Shown here in pieces: positions 1 to 11,449 of a stretch of DNA of 64,000 nt. Numbering within the stretch: position 1 is the stretch's first letter; each line of letters opens with the position of its first letter. The notes under the pieces were generated by a model. It saw only the letters and a program-made list of their open reading frames with translations, was not told where the DNA came from and ran no database searches. The DNA comes from Anastatus disparis (taxonomy: Eukaryota; Arthropoda; Insecta; Hymenoptera; Eupelmidae): contig JAFFSR010000397.1 in the NCBI GenBank assembly GCA_017163975.1, forward strand, positions 1,052,501 through 1,116,500. Direction: 5' to 3'. The translations under genes and the position numbers were made by a program.

Positions 1-2
1 AA

Positions 3-794
3 ATATGTGGCGATTTAAAGATTTTATCTATGATACTTGGACAACAATCTGGATTTTCGAAGTACCCATGTTATTTATGCATGTTTGATAGCAGAGATAG
101 AGAAAAACACTATAAAAAGAAAATTTGGCCATCAAGAGAATCGTTTGAACCTGGAAAACAGAATGTTATAAAAGATCCACTCGTTAATCCTTCGAAAATT
201 TTGATACCGCCTCTGCATATAAAGCTTGGATTGATAAAGCAATTAGTTAAAGCTTTGGACAAGGACGGTCAATGCTTCCAATATATAAGCAAAGTATTTC
301 CCCATAAATCTGATGCTAAATTAAATGAAGGTATTTTTGATGGTCCTGAAATCCGAACTTTATTTAGAGACGAAAACTTTGAACAAAGCATGACTGATGT
401 TGAAAAGGCAGCATGGTTAAGTTTTAAAGAGGTATCGACGAAATTTTTGGGTAATGCCAAAGACACGAATTATAAAGCTATTGTGAAAAGAATGGTACGT
501 AATTTTGAAAAATCGGGTTGTCTAATGAACTTAAAACTTCATTTTCTTGATTCGCACGTTGATCAGTTTCCTGAAAATAACGGAGACTTTAGTGAAGAGC
601 ATGGTGAACGATTTCACCAAGATTTTAAGGAGTTTGAACGTAGATTTCAAGGAAACTGGGGTATCAACATGTTAGCAGATTACTGCTGGATGATAAAAAG
701 AGAAACAGCTGCGAAAAAAGGACAAAAACGTGTCAGAAATCCACTACATCGGTCATTCGAAGAGAAACGTGTACGTAAGCGTAAGCCAATTTAA
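3..794 (+). CDS. C-terminal part of a putative CMC/CACTA-like transposase (5' truncated by window)
   Basis: The frame is open from position 3, so the Met at 30 is internal and the true start lies upstream. The visible part covers the core of a family present in two more copies at 40252-41670 and 42295-43609. Shared motifs are CGDL, LGQQSGF, a Cys pair (CYLCMFDSR) followed by His, PPLHIKLG, IFDGPEIR and GERFHQD near the C terminus. Two acidic positions and the CxxC/H insertion would fit a DDE fold like that reported for CMC transposases; that is inference. This copy ends in a basic tail and a stop at 792-794, and has no internal stop in the visible part. Confidence 0.7.
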   Translation: MCGDLKILSMILGQQSGFSKYPCYLCMFDSRDREKHYKKKIWPSRESFEPGKQNVIKDPLVNPSKILIPPLHIKLGLIKQLVKALDKDGQCFQYISKVFPHKSDAKLNEGIFDGPEIRTLFRDENFEQSMTDVEKAAWLSFKEVSTKFLGNAKDTNYKAIVKRMVRNFEKSGCLMNLKLHFLDSHVDQFPENNGDFSEEHGERFHQDFKEFERRFQGNWGINMLADYCWMIKRETAAKKGQKRVRNPLHRSFEEKRVRKRKPI

Positions 795-803
795 AAAAAC
801 ATC

Positions 804-806
<3 letters not shown>

Positions 807-837
<31 letters not shown>
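807..837. repeat. (GA)n microsatellite
   Basis: About fifteen GA dinucleotides lie directly downstream of the transposase stop codon. Confidence 0.95.
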
Positions 838-839
<2 letters not shown>

Positions 840-1684
840 AACATAGACAAAATGTTAAGTTTAACGTACACGATAGGCTAAGTTAATATCTTGAATTTAC
901 AGTCAATGCTGTGAAAGACTCTAAAATTAGTATTTCAGACGTAAAATTTTTAAAAAATCGATAAATTTACCATATACAGTTCTTGTCACCGCCCTCTAGA
1001 AGTAGTTTTTACACAATCTGACTTCAAATTCATGATCAGCAATCTGAAAAACCCCCAGGATAGTATTTCCAATGTTTATCGACTCTTCAAAAGACGCATG
1101 ATTAAATTTTAATATTGTTTAAATCCATTTTAGGCAAAATTTCGACTTTTACCGATTTCCTCATCTTTTCAGCCCCATACACAGGACTAGAATCGCGTTA
1201 AAAGAATTTGAAGGTATGGTTTCCCGTGTATTTTTTCCCGTAGAATTCGATTTTGAAGTCCAATTAACCGTATCTCATGATTTGTTTTTTCTAGACTCGA
1301 AAAACCGCAAAAAAACCGTAAAAAATGAGGTTTTTTCAATAAAACTCTGAGAAAAGGTAGGAAAACCCTATATTTTTATTACAGATTCGGATTCAGCGTC
1401 GAAAAATACATGGGAATATGAATGTCCGGTCAAAAGTTCAGACATTTTTTTTTCATTTTGTGGGCCTGTGTAATCATTAAAACGTAGTTCCAAGTTAATA
1501 TTTTTATATAATTATATATTCTAAAGAATAATTTAAAAATTTTGTTATTATAAAGTTTTTAAAGTATTTATAGTTATATCAAATATAAATGAAGTGCCTA
1601 AAATATATATAATGTTAAAAAAATATTTTTCAATACATTTTAAGTTTGCAGTATTAGTTGTATTAAAGAAATGTTAAATATTTA

Positions 1685-1960
1685 AATAACAAACACTCGT
1701 CAAGAAATTTAAAGTTTAAAATTCTTCCTTGTTCAGTCAAATTTGTATCCAGTAAAAATTTATATCCTTTCGGATGCAAGATAGGATATTTAAACAAAAG
1801 CAAACTGGAACGATTCCATTCATTTACTCAGTAGTTAATTAATAAGCATTCCTGTAGAAAAAAATGAGGTGCCCGTCTTGCTTCAACTGTTTGCAAGCGA
1901 AGAAGCTGCAGTTTTCTTGTTTCACACTTTATCAACTCCTTGACTAATTTATAATTGTAA
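1685..1960 (+). repeat. Dispersed repeat, copy 1 (empty-site copy)
   Basis: Begins AATAACAAACACTCGTC and is matched along its length by 2471-2608 joined to 3281-3395. It lacks the insertion carried by copy 2, so it serves as the empty site defining that MITE's target duplication. Both copies hold a short ATG frame with a CxxCFNC motif. Confidence 0.75.
1864..1947 (+). CDS. Possible small Cys-rich peptide, 27 aa (copy 1)
   Basis: A 27-codon ATG frame that starts MRC, carries a CPSCFNC (CxxCxxC) motif and ends LLD. The paralogous repeat has an ATG frame at 3317 in the same register. Counting by hand, 11 codons differ between the copies before the stop, about five of them synonymously. It may be an exon fragment, a genuine small peptide or chance. 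No promoter or splice signal was identified. Confidence 0.15.
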   Translation: MRCPSCFNCLQAKKLQFSCFTLYQLLD

Positions 1961-2470
1961 GTATGGAATTTCATACCAATAGCTTTTATGGATGCACAAT
2001 AAATAAATAAAAATAAAAATTCAATAAATAAGAAATTAATTTCAAATTTGATTGGAGACGATGGGTTAATAAAATTATGGAATCATAAAAAGCTTTGATT
2101 ACGTAAACAAGTATTCATAGAAAACACACATTATGTCATGTTAATTGTATGTAATCTAATATAATTATTATTCAAAAATATTACAAATTTGATCAAACAT
2201 TCTCAAGTGTTATAAAGCGTAAGACTTGTAGATCATGTCTTTTTTTAAATTAAATCATGTCTAAAAGTATAATATTTGTAATAATTAAAAAATTAATATT
2301 CAAAAATAAATTATGTTTTGGAATCATAAATAATGTTGAAGCCGCTAAGATTAGATAGCAGGTGCAATTTACCAACAGAGTAAAATAGAGTAAATTTCTT
2401 TATTTGCCATTAACAGAACCATGGATGCTGTATTGGTTATATCGAGGAGATGTAAATATTGGAATACTAG
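1961..2470. other. AT-rich sequence, no gene seen
   Basis: No credible ORF, RNA or inverted repeat is visible. The end of the stretch (TTTACCAACAGAGT near 2370) recurs just outside the giant LTR element at 34170, which suggests shared dispersed repeat material. Confidence 0.5.
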
Positions 2471-3395
2471 AATAACAAACACTCGTCAAGAAATTTAAAG
2501 TTTACATTCAGGGGTCAAATTTATATCAAGTAAAAATTTATATCCTTGCGGTTACAAGATAAGATATTCAAACAGAAGCATACTGGAACGAGTCCATTTA
2601 TTTACTGACTAGGAGAGTGTCACACCTCCGGATCACGGATTTTGCTCAAACTGCGGGATAAGTTTTCAGGTGATAAAATTTGGGAAAAGCTAAAGTTATA
2701 GTCATAAATACTCAATATTTCCCTAGTTACAGGCAATTAAAGAAAATCACTAAAAAAGTTACTAGATTTTTAAACGCATATAGTTCTTTAGCATTGATAG
2801 CTACAAGCTTGAAACTTTTTTTAAATTAAAGCTGAGCTTAAATCCTTTCGAATTAGTAGTTATATAGTTATAGCATGTAAAAATATTATTTTTTCCCAAA
2901 GTTAGAGCGTAATAAGAATTGGACCTGAATTTTCTTTTTAAAATATTAATTAATAATAAAAGCTAAAATTAGGTCCAATGTTTATTACGCTCTAACTTTG
3001 GGAAAAAATAATATTTTTACATGCTATAACTACTAATTCGAAAGGATTTTAGCTCAGCTTTAATTTAAAAAAAGTTTCAAGCTTGTAGCTATCAATGCTA
3101 AAGAACTATATGCGTTTAAAAATCTAGTAACTTTTTTAGTGATTTTCTTTTTATTGCCTGTAACTAGGGAAATATTGAGTAATTTTGACTATAAATTTAG
3201 CTTTTTCATATTTTATCATCCGAAAATTCATCCCGAAGTTTGAGCCAAATCTGTGATCCGGAGGTGTGACATTCTCCTAGTGAGTGGTTAATTAATAAGT
3301 ATTCGTATAGAAAGAAATGAGATGCATGTCTTGCTTCAACTGTTTGCAAGCGAAGAATTTACACTTTCCTTGTTTCTCAGTTTATCAACTTCTCG
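2471..3395 (+). repeat. Dispersed repeat, copy 2, interrupted by a MITE
   Basis: The left part (2471-2608) and right part (3281-3395) together match 1685-1960. The break between them is occupied precisely by the 2609-3280 foldback element. Confidence 0.75.
2609..3280. mobile_element. Foldback MITE, 672 bp, TGA target duplication
   Basis: The termini are CTAGGAGAGTGTCACACCTC and its near-perfect reverse complement ending TCTCCTAG. Pairing continues inward for about 300 bp per arm, so almost the whole element is one hairpin. TGA flanks both ends (2606-2608 and 3281-3283). The unfilled paralog at about 1830 has a single continuous site, so the 3 bp duplication is directly supported. No ORF of note; non-autonomous. 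Superfamily not assigned. Confidence 0.85.
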
Positions 3396-3448
3396 ATAAG
3401 TTGCAGATACTGAAATTGATCTGGGCTTTGATGCTGCTGTTAAAGTAG
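3317..3448 (+). CDS. Possible small Cys-rich peptide, 43 aa (copy 2)
   Basis: Paralog of the frame at 1864. It starts MRCMSCFNC, keeps CxxCxxC and QLLD, and then reads on through a hydrophobic end (LIWALMLLLK) because the stop of copy 1 is absent. A real gene is doubtful. Confidence 0.15.
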   Translation: MRCMSCFNCLQAKNLHFPCFSVYQLLDKLQILKLIWALMLLLK

Positions 3449-5665
3449 CTATTAATGATGCCCGTATACATAACTCCGATTCATAATTGATTAATTACAA
3501 CAATAATTTTATAAATCATTAATTTATGTAAAATTTTTTTTAAAATAATTGAATAAAATTATGTAAATGTTGAAAGCAATGGTTCTGTCAACTATTATAT
3601 TCAGAGGCACTCATTATGTCATACTAACTTCATTAAAATCAGTATAATTATTCATAATAGAAAAATTAGAAGTTTATTCAAGCATGAAATTTGTAGATCA
3701 TGTTTCTTTCAGATATATGCATATTTATATATTTAATAAATAAAAAGTTGTATTAAAACATAGTTTATGTATTGTTACGTGGCAAATTCCCCGGACCTCC
3801 GAGTGAATCCCCGAAGCCACGAACTTACCTGGGTTCACAAATTTATAGTTAATTTTAATTAAGCGCCAGTAAACCCTGCTCAGCTAGCTGGGTAGAGCAA
3901 CTGCAGAGGGGGTCAATACTTTCTGGCCTACCTCGGGTTGCAGGCTGGTTCTAACGATCAGAGTGGTTCAGGAAATTTCAATGTGATTTATGATTTAATT
4001 AAGAAAAAAAATAAGAAGTTAAAAAAAGAGCAAATTTTAATATATAAAAGCAATTAAATTTTAAATTTATATGAAAGAAAAAAAAACTATTGATATTAAA
4101 TGACTCTAATTATTTAAGAAAAATGAATGATGTAATTAATTTTCTTTAACTTATAATTCTTGTCCTGAAAAGAGGAAAAGGAAAAATAAGCAGTTGACTC
4201 TCAATTTAACTTTAATTTTAACCTTTTTATATTATCAATTCTAGAGAAAACTTCGTTTATACATCACAAAAAAAAAACAAGGAAGGAAACGCCGCTCTAA
4301 TTGCTTTACTACACTTAGGCTGTGCGCATGTGCGGAAGACCAGGAATTTATAATTCTGTTACACGTGCAATCGTCTTAATCACCTGTAAGTTAATACCGT
4401 ATAAAGAATAATTATTTGTAACTTAAATTACGCGTCGCCCGATTTCCTTACGGCGCAGTCGCACAACCCAACACTTACAATTCGCAATTCAATAAAATTT
4501 TAAGGAATCAATATTAATATCGCTCGCACTACTCCGTATCAAATAAATAAGAACTTTAGATTTTAATTAATAACTACGTATAGCTATCTCGCGCGCACTC
4601 CTGTAACAACGGACGCCGCGTCGTTTCTTTCTCACTATTTAACTATCTCCTTTCTCACAATAATATAGGTTGATATCAATTTTAGTAATTGAATAATATA
4701 TATAGAACTATAAGAACAACTTTTATTTAATTCGACTATTCACGATTCTCGCGTTTAATTTCGAGAACAAGATGGCGTCGTGTCGCCGACCAAAAGCGCC
4801 TTTGCACGTGGCTTTCTCTTTTCTTTTTTAATTTACACTTATTTTATTTTTAATGTCTTTATTCGTATTTTCACTAAACCGCACTGATTCTAATTCTAAA
4901 TTACACACGATCGAAATCAAGAAACTCTATCATATTAAGGTAATAACACAAAAATATATCTCTTAAGGAGAACCGAGAAAGGTATCGAGGAAAACCACCA
5001 GAATTAGAACATACTATTTCTTACTTGCTAACCCGCTGGTAGAATTCCATTTACAGTTGCTGTGCTGCAGATTACCTCTCAGTAGTCGAAAACGAAAAAA
5101 GAATGTGACGCTGGTCAAAGGAGAAGACAATGGCGAGGTCGAAAGGACGGAAACGATGTTGGTTCCAAGAGATGGTCGCACCTGGTCACCGAGTCCTTGT
5201 CTCTGGAGATGTCTCACCGTAGCCTTCTTTCTTTCCCTTTATTTCTTTTTCTCCTTTTATCTAGCCCACGACTTCTCTGCTCTCGTTTCTCTTTTTACTC
5301 CTTAGCTTCACCGATAATATTCAACAAACAAAAAAAAAATGAGTTTCAACTTTACTCAAGTATACTCAACGACTACTGATCCCAGAATCATCTTCTTTCA
5401 AGAAGGAGGAAATTACATTCCCCTTCGCTCTGTTGTCCATCTCTGTCGCACCTAGCTACTCTCCATTTTCTATCCTTATTTCTTGCCGCGTCTTAGTCTC
5501 TCTTTTGATCTCTTCAGTTACGAGTCGCTATCGACAGCTTGATCGACTCTTGGTCGCGGATCTTCTATCTCTATCACTCTAGTAAATTTTTATACTGTAT
5601 TCGAAGTCGCTATGTTGCTTCACACAGTAGAAACATCGATTATCGAAGATAATCTTGAAAAGATA
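3449..5665. other. Unclassified repeat-like sequence with more GC than its surroundings
   Basis: From 3773 (TGTTACGTGGCAAATTCC) the base composition becomes less AT-rich and CpG dinucleotides are common (TCGCGCGCAC near 4590, ATGGCGTCGTGTCGCCGACC near 4770). TGTTACG resembles starts of some insect LTRs, but I found no second copy or CA-ending terminus, so an LTR is not claimed. The ORFs of 60-82 residues near 5014-5380 look like chance frames. Confidence 0.3.
3880..3960 (+). other. tRNA-like A-box/B-box segment
   Basis: TGCTCAGCTAGCTGGGTAGAGC resembles an expanded tRNA A-box. GGTTCTAAC about 50 nt later resembles a B-box (GGTTCGAAY). No acceptor stem or anticodon arm could be folded by eye. 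It could be the decayed head of a tRNA-derived SINE or coincidence. Confidence 0.2.
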
Positions 5666-5670
5666 TGATA

Positions 5671-6180
5671 ATCTTAAAATTGCTCTAAAAACTTTAAAAA
5701 AAGGGGTGCCGCCTCAAAAATTTGTGGAAAGTTGAGGATTTGCGTCCTTAACCTGCCCTTTTTTTCCCAGATTTTTTGGAGTGGTGCGCCATATTTAAAA
5801 GTCGAAAAACCCTGTTTTTTAGCTATTTTTTATCAATTTTTTGCTTTTTTTGCTTTGTCAGTAATAGTTACAACAAAACTAATGGCACCATCGGATTCTA
5901 CGCCAAAAAATACATAAAAAATATGTATAATACTCCGTTCTAATATTTTTGGATCACTAGCTATAAAACAAAAATGGAAAAGAGGCTGCTATGAGCATGT
6001 CGGGGCAACTCACTTTTTCCGTGGGATTTGTGAAAAGTTACTTAAAAGTATAAACAACAATGATTTCATGTATTTTTTCATATTTGTTGACGAACAATAC
6101 AGTGTTGTAGCTATATTTTCTATAACTTGGCTCTGGTCAAATATCAGAGCCAAGAAAACAACTTACAATAGGTCCTTTTT
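5671..6180 (+). repeat. Left terminal inverted repeat
   Basis: Reverse complement of 11450-11960. It contains GGGGTGCCGCCTC near the outer end, and the inner end has GGCTCTGGTCAAATATCAGAGCC, itself a small hairpin. The 61 aa frame within each arm is a shadow of the repeat and not a separate gene. Confidence 0.85.
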
Positions 6181-6273
6181 AATAGGTAACACCTGAAGCG
6201 TCCGGCAAAGAAGGATAAATCGTTTTTCTTATTTAATAATTAAGTCATAATACTTAAATGAAACAAAAACGTT

Positions 6274-6276
<3 letters not shown>

Positions 6277-6323
<47 letters not shown>
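6277..6323. repeat. (TA)n tract inside a hairpin
   Basis: About 45 bp of alternating AT, flanked by AACGTTAC on the left and GTAACGTT on the right, so the tract forms the loop/stem of a short cruciform. Confidence 0.9.
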
Positions 6324-6326
<3 letters not shown>

Positions 6327-7129
6327 ACGTTAAATTAAACACCATTGCTATTTTTTATTCTCTATTGTCGATTTATTTAGCGAGTTCGTGAACCAAGTTT
6401 TTCGTAACAGTGTCCAGCCTTATGTTTTTTATGTGAATAGAGCCTAACAGAATACACTGAAAATCAATCCCAGCAGTAGAAACTGTTGCAAATAGATGTA
6501 TACAACAGAATCTATTCAACAGAAGTTTCATATTATAATTATTGTACTTAATTTATTCTCACAATGTTTTATATTTGAAAAGAAATGTTTTAATGATAAT
6601 ATAGCTTCAAAAACTTACTTTTCATTAAATGTTATCGGTAATTCAGAGTAAAACAACGTGTGTAACAAATAAGTAAGAATAAAAATAACCTTGTAGATTT
6701 AATTAAATTTTAATTTTGAGTATGAGAATATTATAATCATTCTTTAGGTTATCCGAAATTAGAATTCATTAAATTATCATATCAAGTAAATATTATTGAA
6801 CTTTAGTAGATACAGAATAGAATTGAATGTTTATGAACAATTGATATCTTTTCACAATATTAAACATTTTTTAATAAAATCAACTCTATTTCTGTCATTA
6901 GGTTCTAGATATCTTGCAACCAGTATATGAATATTATTGAAATTAGATATTTTATTTATACTTTATATATGACATGAAAACCCTTTTGGATTGACAAAGT
7001 AGTGGTTTCATGGAAGTGCTTGACCTTCAAATCATCTATTTAGGTATACATTTGTATAGCTTTTCGCTTATTTATTTAATTCTTAAACATTACGAATTTA
7101 TAAAAAGCCAAAATAAAAAACTCATGTTT
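6324..7129. other. AT-rich transposon interior, no gene seen
   Basis: Between the left TIR and the palindromic repeat. Only short chance frames are present. It may be promoter and 5' untranslated sequence of the transposase gene, but no signal was recognised. Confidence 0.4.
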
Positions 7130-8770
7130 TTTAAATTTTTGGAAAAATTCCAACTTTCTCATTTTTTTCCTGAAAATCCTGATGTTTTAGAGATAAATTC
7201 ATAGGAACACTTCTTGTTAAATGGAAAATAATTATATAATTATGGAACACACACTGTTAAAAGAAATGATAGTGGCTTCCATTACATGTAATTATGACAC
7301 TGCTAAAATATTACATTTCAAGTCATTTTATTCTATTAAAGATATAGACTTAAAACTTTACAGGTGAATGTAATTTAACTTAACAATAAAAAAGAAGTTA
7401 TAATACTGCAAGTCTTTGAATACATATCAACGAGCTTCAAGAGCATGAAGTTTGATAAAAAGTTGGGGTAGCGCTGTTATTGAACATTACATTTTTGCTC
7501 ATATCTCTAGTTCTATGATAAATAGTGATTTGAGACTTTGCATACAAGTTTTTTATACTTCAATATAATATGAAAAATACAGTTGGAGTAAATTTAACAA
7601 TTTTTTATATTCATTTATCAAAAAACTCTACATTCCAACATTAGTTGAAATTGTCGCTGAGATAGGTTTTTACAGCAAATGAATTTATAATGGCTTCCAT
7701 TACATGTAATGGAAGTCGCTATCATTTCTTTTAACAGAGTGTGTTCCAAAATTGAATCATCATTTTCCATTGAACAGGTAATTTTCATAGAAAGTTAATG
7801 CAAGTGAAATAGTAAATATTTAATTATTCTTTTTCATTGATAAAACAACTTTTTAAAATAAGTAGATTTTTTATTGAAAAATTATTTACTTGAATTGGAT
7901 GAATTATTCTATTTGAAACAATAGAAGTACTTACTATGTGAGTCCTAATGAAGGTAACTTTGTTCGCAGTTTTGCTTGTTGTCCAAATTTTTAAAAATTA
8001 TTTATAATTTACATCTGGTAATTCTCTTTATGAAATGAAAATTAGTATAGTGTAATATATATTTGGTATTTTAATCAACTGATTTTATAAAACGTGATGG
8101 TACAAGTCATCACAGTTAATCAGAACTTTGTTCCAACAACTTATTGCAAATCAGATTATCTTACATATAAGATTACAAATGATATTCATGTCAATGATGC
8201 GATTGTACGTCAAATTAATTTTGATTAATATTCTACTCATATAAGTATTTAGAAGATGTTTGTATATGTAGTTACAAGAATTATTTAATAATTAATTGAG
8301 TTTGCGGTGACTCTGTCTTATTTGCCTACGAAAGTAATTGTAATTATAATAATAACGAATGTTGTTTAGTTAATAATTAAGCTTCTAATTGATAAATAAC
8401 ATTCTAGTATGTGTTTTTAAAACTTATTCTAATAGTTTTAGATTATTTAAACCAGATGATTATGTTCAGTTTGCGAAAGGATATTTTCAATAATAACAAT
8501 TATTTTAAGCTGTCATTACTTCTTATTGATGGCTCTAACTTACATGATCCAAAATTTATTTTAAAGTTTATGTAAAATGAAAGAAAATAAGCATTTTCTG
8601 AAGTAATGAACAATAAATAATTTTAATTACCATGTTCTACATATAAGAACCAATCAAAAAACTTAAAATTAGGTCTGTAAAAAATCATGAAGAAGTGTTC
8701 CTATGAATTTCTCTCTGAAACATGAGAATTTTCAGAAATAAAATTATAAAGTTCAACCTTTTCTAAAAAT
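7130..8770. mobile_element. Palindromic repeat of the same family as 55552-56538
   Basis: The outer left arm (7130-7240, with CATAGGAACACTTCTTG) pairs with 8690-8770 (GAAGTGTTCCTATG). The right half (about 8500-8770: TTATTGATGGCTCTAACTTACATGATC, then CATATAAGAACCAATC) matches 56095-56350 closely, so both are copies of one repeat family. The left half is interrupted by a nested MITE at 7243-7748. Positions 7749-8480 hold AT-rich sequence with no gene. Confidence 0.65.
7243..7748. mobile_element. Nested 506 bp MITE (TGGAACACAC termini)
   Basis: Begins TGGAACACACACTGTTAAAAG and ends with the near reverse complement CTTTTAACAGAGTGTGTTCCA. Both arms continue through ATGATAG and the palindrome ATTACATGTAAT. 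No ORF. The target duplication is unclear (AT-rich flanks). Confidence 0.75.
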
Positions 8771-8940
8771 AAAATTTTTTTATATGGATTTTAGAATAAA
8801 TAATTTTTTTTTGTTTTTCTCGAATTTTGTTTGAATGTAATTAAAACTGTTTATGCTTTGGACGGCAGATTTCTTATCAACAATTTTCATAAAACTGTTT
8901 CATTAATTTTATTAATTTTCCATGCAACAGAATAAACAAA

Positions 8941-11220
8941 ATGGAGGATGTAGATTATGAAACACCGACTATAAAAACAGACAATAGAAAGAGTGTTCGA
9001 TGCAAAATCTTTATCCGTAAATTAAATGGTCCTTTCCGACAGTTTGATGAACGCGAAGATGCTATGGAATTTCACAATAGATACAATTTTTATGTTTAAA
9101 GCGGTGACGTGATTTGTAATAAATGTCGTCACCAATTAAGTCTTCTAGCCAGTAAAAGAAATAAAATAGTAAAAAGTAAAGAGAATGCATCGACATCAAA
9201 TTATGAATCTCAAGAAATTATTACATTACCATTAGAAGAAGTGATTGACGATGTAGTCGGTAGCGCTTCACAATCAAAGACAGAAGTATCAGATTCTAAC
9301 GAAACTCCTACAAGCCAGCAATCTTATCCTTCATCAAATATCAACTATTTCAGTGATGTAACACCAACAAGTAGTCAAACGTTCACCGAGTCACCAGATA
9401 GTCAAGAATCTGATGACTTTTCGATATACGCTGCAATAGTTCAACCAACAGATGAATACGTTTCGATATCATTCCCTAGAGTAATTGTAAGTCATAGATT
9501 ATGTTTTATATGTAAATTGACAAATGAAATTCAAGATGTGCCTTTCGAAGCTCGCTTACAAGTTTTTATTTCTAGGAAAATTTTTATTCCTTATAAAAAT
9601 AGATGCTGCAAGATTCATTTGATAAATAAAAGATTTTATGACGATGAAGTTTTGAGAATAGAAACTTATTCAGATGAATGTAGCATAAAATTTTCAGAAC
9701 TTGCAAAGTTCATGGATGCATTATCAGATGGTGCACATTTACAACTTCATGACCAAATTGGAAGTTTCACAATTACGGAAAAACGCATAAAATCTCTCAC
9801 TGGATATACGTGGCACAACATTTTTAAGCTACAAAACATGATGGTATCAATGAGATCTTCTGAAAATAGAAACATAATGCAAGCATTAGTACTTTTTTTA
9901 TTTAAAATGAAGTCTGGGAATTTAAACAAGTGCATTTCTGCAATTTTTGGTCTTGAAGAAAAGCAAGTAGCACAATCTATCAATTCAGTGCTCAAATATT
10001 TTGAGAATGAAATATTGCCAAAAAATTTCGGGATTCATGCTTATTCTCGGGAATTTTTACTTGAACAAACAACTGATATTGCAAAAATGTTGTACAATAT
10101 GGATAACAAGTTAGCATTAATATGTGATGGAACATATTTACGTCATCAAAAAAGCAGCAATAATGCTTATCAGCGTAAATCATATTCGGGTCAAAAAAAA
10201 GCTTCACTCTGTAAACCATTCACAATATGTACAACAAATGGTTTTATCGTCGATTGTGCAGGACCTTTTACAGCTAATTGCAGCGATGCAAAGATTTTGG
10301 AGAATTTGTTAAAAAGTTTCGATGGATTTAACAAAATTCTCGAAAAACACGATATTTTCATTCTCGATAGAGGCTTTAGAGATGAGATATACCACTTGAA
10401 TCAGCGAGAATTCACAACTTTGATGCCTGCTTTGAAAGGTAAACGATCGCAACTTACTACTGAAGGATCAAACGCATCTCGACAAGTTACGAAACTTAGA
10501 TGGGTTGTAGAAGCGATTCATGGAAATATAGGACAAAAATATAAGCTTCTGCATCACCAACTTCATAATGGTCTTTTAAAAAAAGCTGGATTATTTTGTA
10601 AAATCGCTTGCTTCTTGCAAAATTTATTTGGTAAGAGGTTGAATTCTGATGCAGGAAATTTAGAAAAAATCATAAGTAGGATTAACCTCACAAATAATGT
10701 AGAAAACACCCTAGCAATTGAAGTTGAAGAAAAGAACTGGAACAGAAAAACTGTACCGTTTCAGCATTTGTCATCGAACGATCTATCAGATTTCCCTGAA
10801 ATGACTTTGGAAGATTCGAAAGTATTTTTTACAGGTTCGTATCAATTATCTCAATCGGTGTCATATTTGGCAGAAATAGTTGGAGACAATGGTTCATTAA
10901 CTTTAAGTTACGCAAAAGAACAACGAAATATTTTAAGATTTAAGGTGCAGTCCAGACATATTAACAGTAAAAAGTACAAATCTTACATAGATTATTGTTC
11001 AAAAACTAGTGGTATCAATGGAATTAAACGGTACTGTTGTAACTGTGCGAATGGAAATAGAACTTTTGGTTCCTGCTCACATGTAGCTGCTGTTATTTAT
11101 TATTTAAGTCACGCCCACTATTTATCACGGATCATCAAACCAGCTGCAATATTGACTAAACTTTTTGATTTTGAAGAAGTTGTGCCAGTAATTGAAGAAA
11201 TTAGTGATGATGAAGATTAA
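8941..11220 (+). CDS. DDE transposase (DDE_Tnp_4/IS4-5-like) with SWIM-like zinc motif; one in-frame stop near the N terminus
   Basis: The frame opens at ATG 8941 (MEDVDYETP), meets TAA at 9097-9099 and then continues in the same frame to 11220. The only long stop-free part starts near 9109, where the first codon is GTG. Visible domains: a short CNKC motif; an acidic Ser-rich linker; a zinc-like module CFIC followed about 35 residues later by RCCKIH; and a transposase core with D in CDGTYL (10126), D in LDRGF (10366) and E in VVEAIHG (10510), giving D-79-D-47-E. The C terminus has CxC about 10 residues before CSH (11035-11085), a SWIM-type pattern. The transposase core resembles DDE_Tnp_4 proteins; the superfamily is not fixed without the target site. 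If the TAA is real this copy is probably inactive. Confidence 0.75.
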
Positions 11221-11449
11221 CGATTTTCTAATGAAACGATATATTTATTAAATAAATACTTTTGTAACTAGGAATTATATACGTATATATTGTAAATAAT
11301 TTTTGTAATAACAAGATACTAAAATTATAATTTTAATGATTTCATAAAAACTAATTAAATTACGTATTATTTATAAGACACAATCTTTTTAGGATTGTAA
11401 ATCCAGAAATGAAACAATTACAATAATGTATATTAAAACTAATTTGAAT

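Larger units (their letters stand above)
1..1470 (+). mobile_element. 3' remnant of a DNA transposon with a CACAG-type terminus
   Basis: The segment starts inside a transposon-type reading frame and runs to a terminus at 1470 whose outer end reads, on the minus strand, CACAGGCCCAC followed by an A-run and ATGTC. The 4.8 kb element at 39466-44271 has a matching terminus (CACAGCCACAC, A-run, ATGTC), and its protein is clearly homologous to the one here. Gene and terminus therefore appear to belong to one transposon family. The 5' end lies outside the window. Positions 840-1440 are AT-rich 3' non-coding sequence with no gene visible. Confidence 0.6.

Noticed and set aside
3880..3960. Functional tRNA gene
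   Set aside because: Only loose A- and B-box matches; no foldable acceptor or anticodon arm seen.
3773..5640. Solo LTR starting TGTTACG
   Set aside because: No matching CA terminus, target duplication or second copy found in the window.
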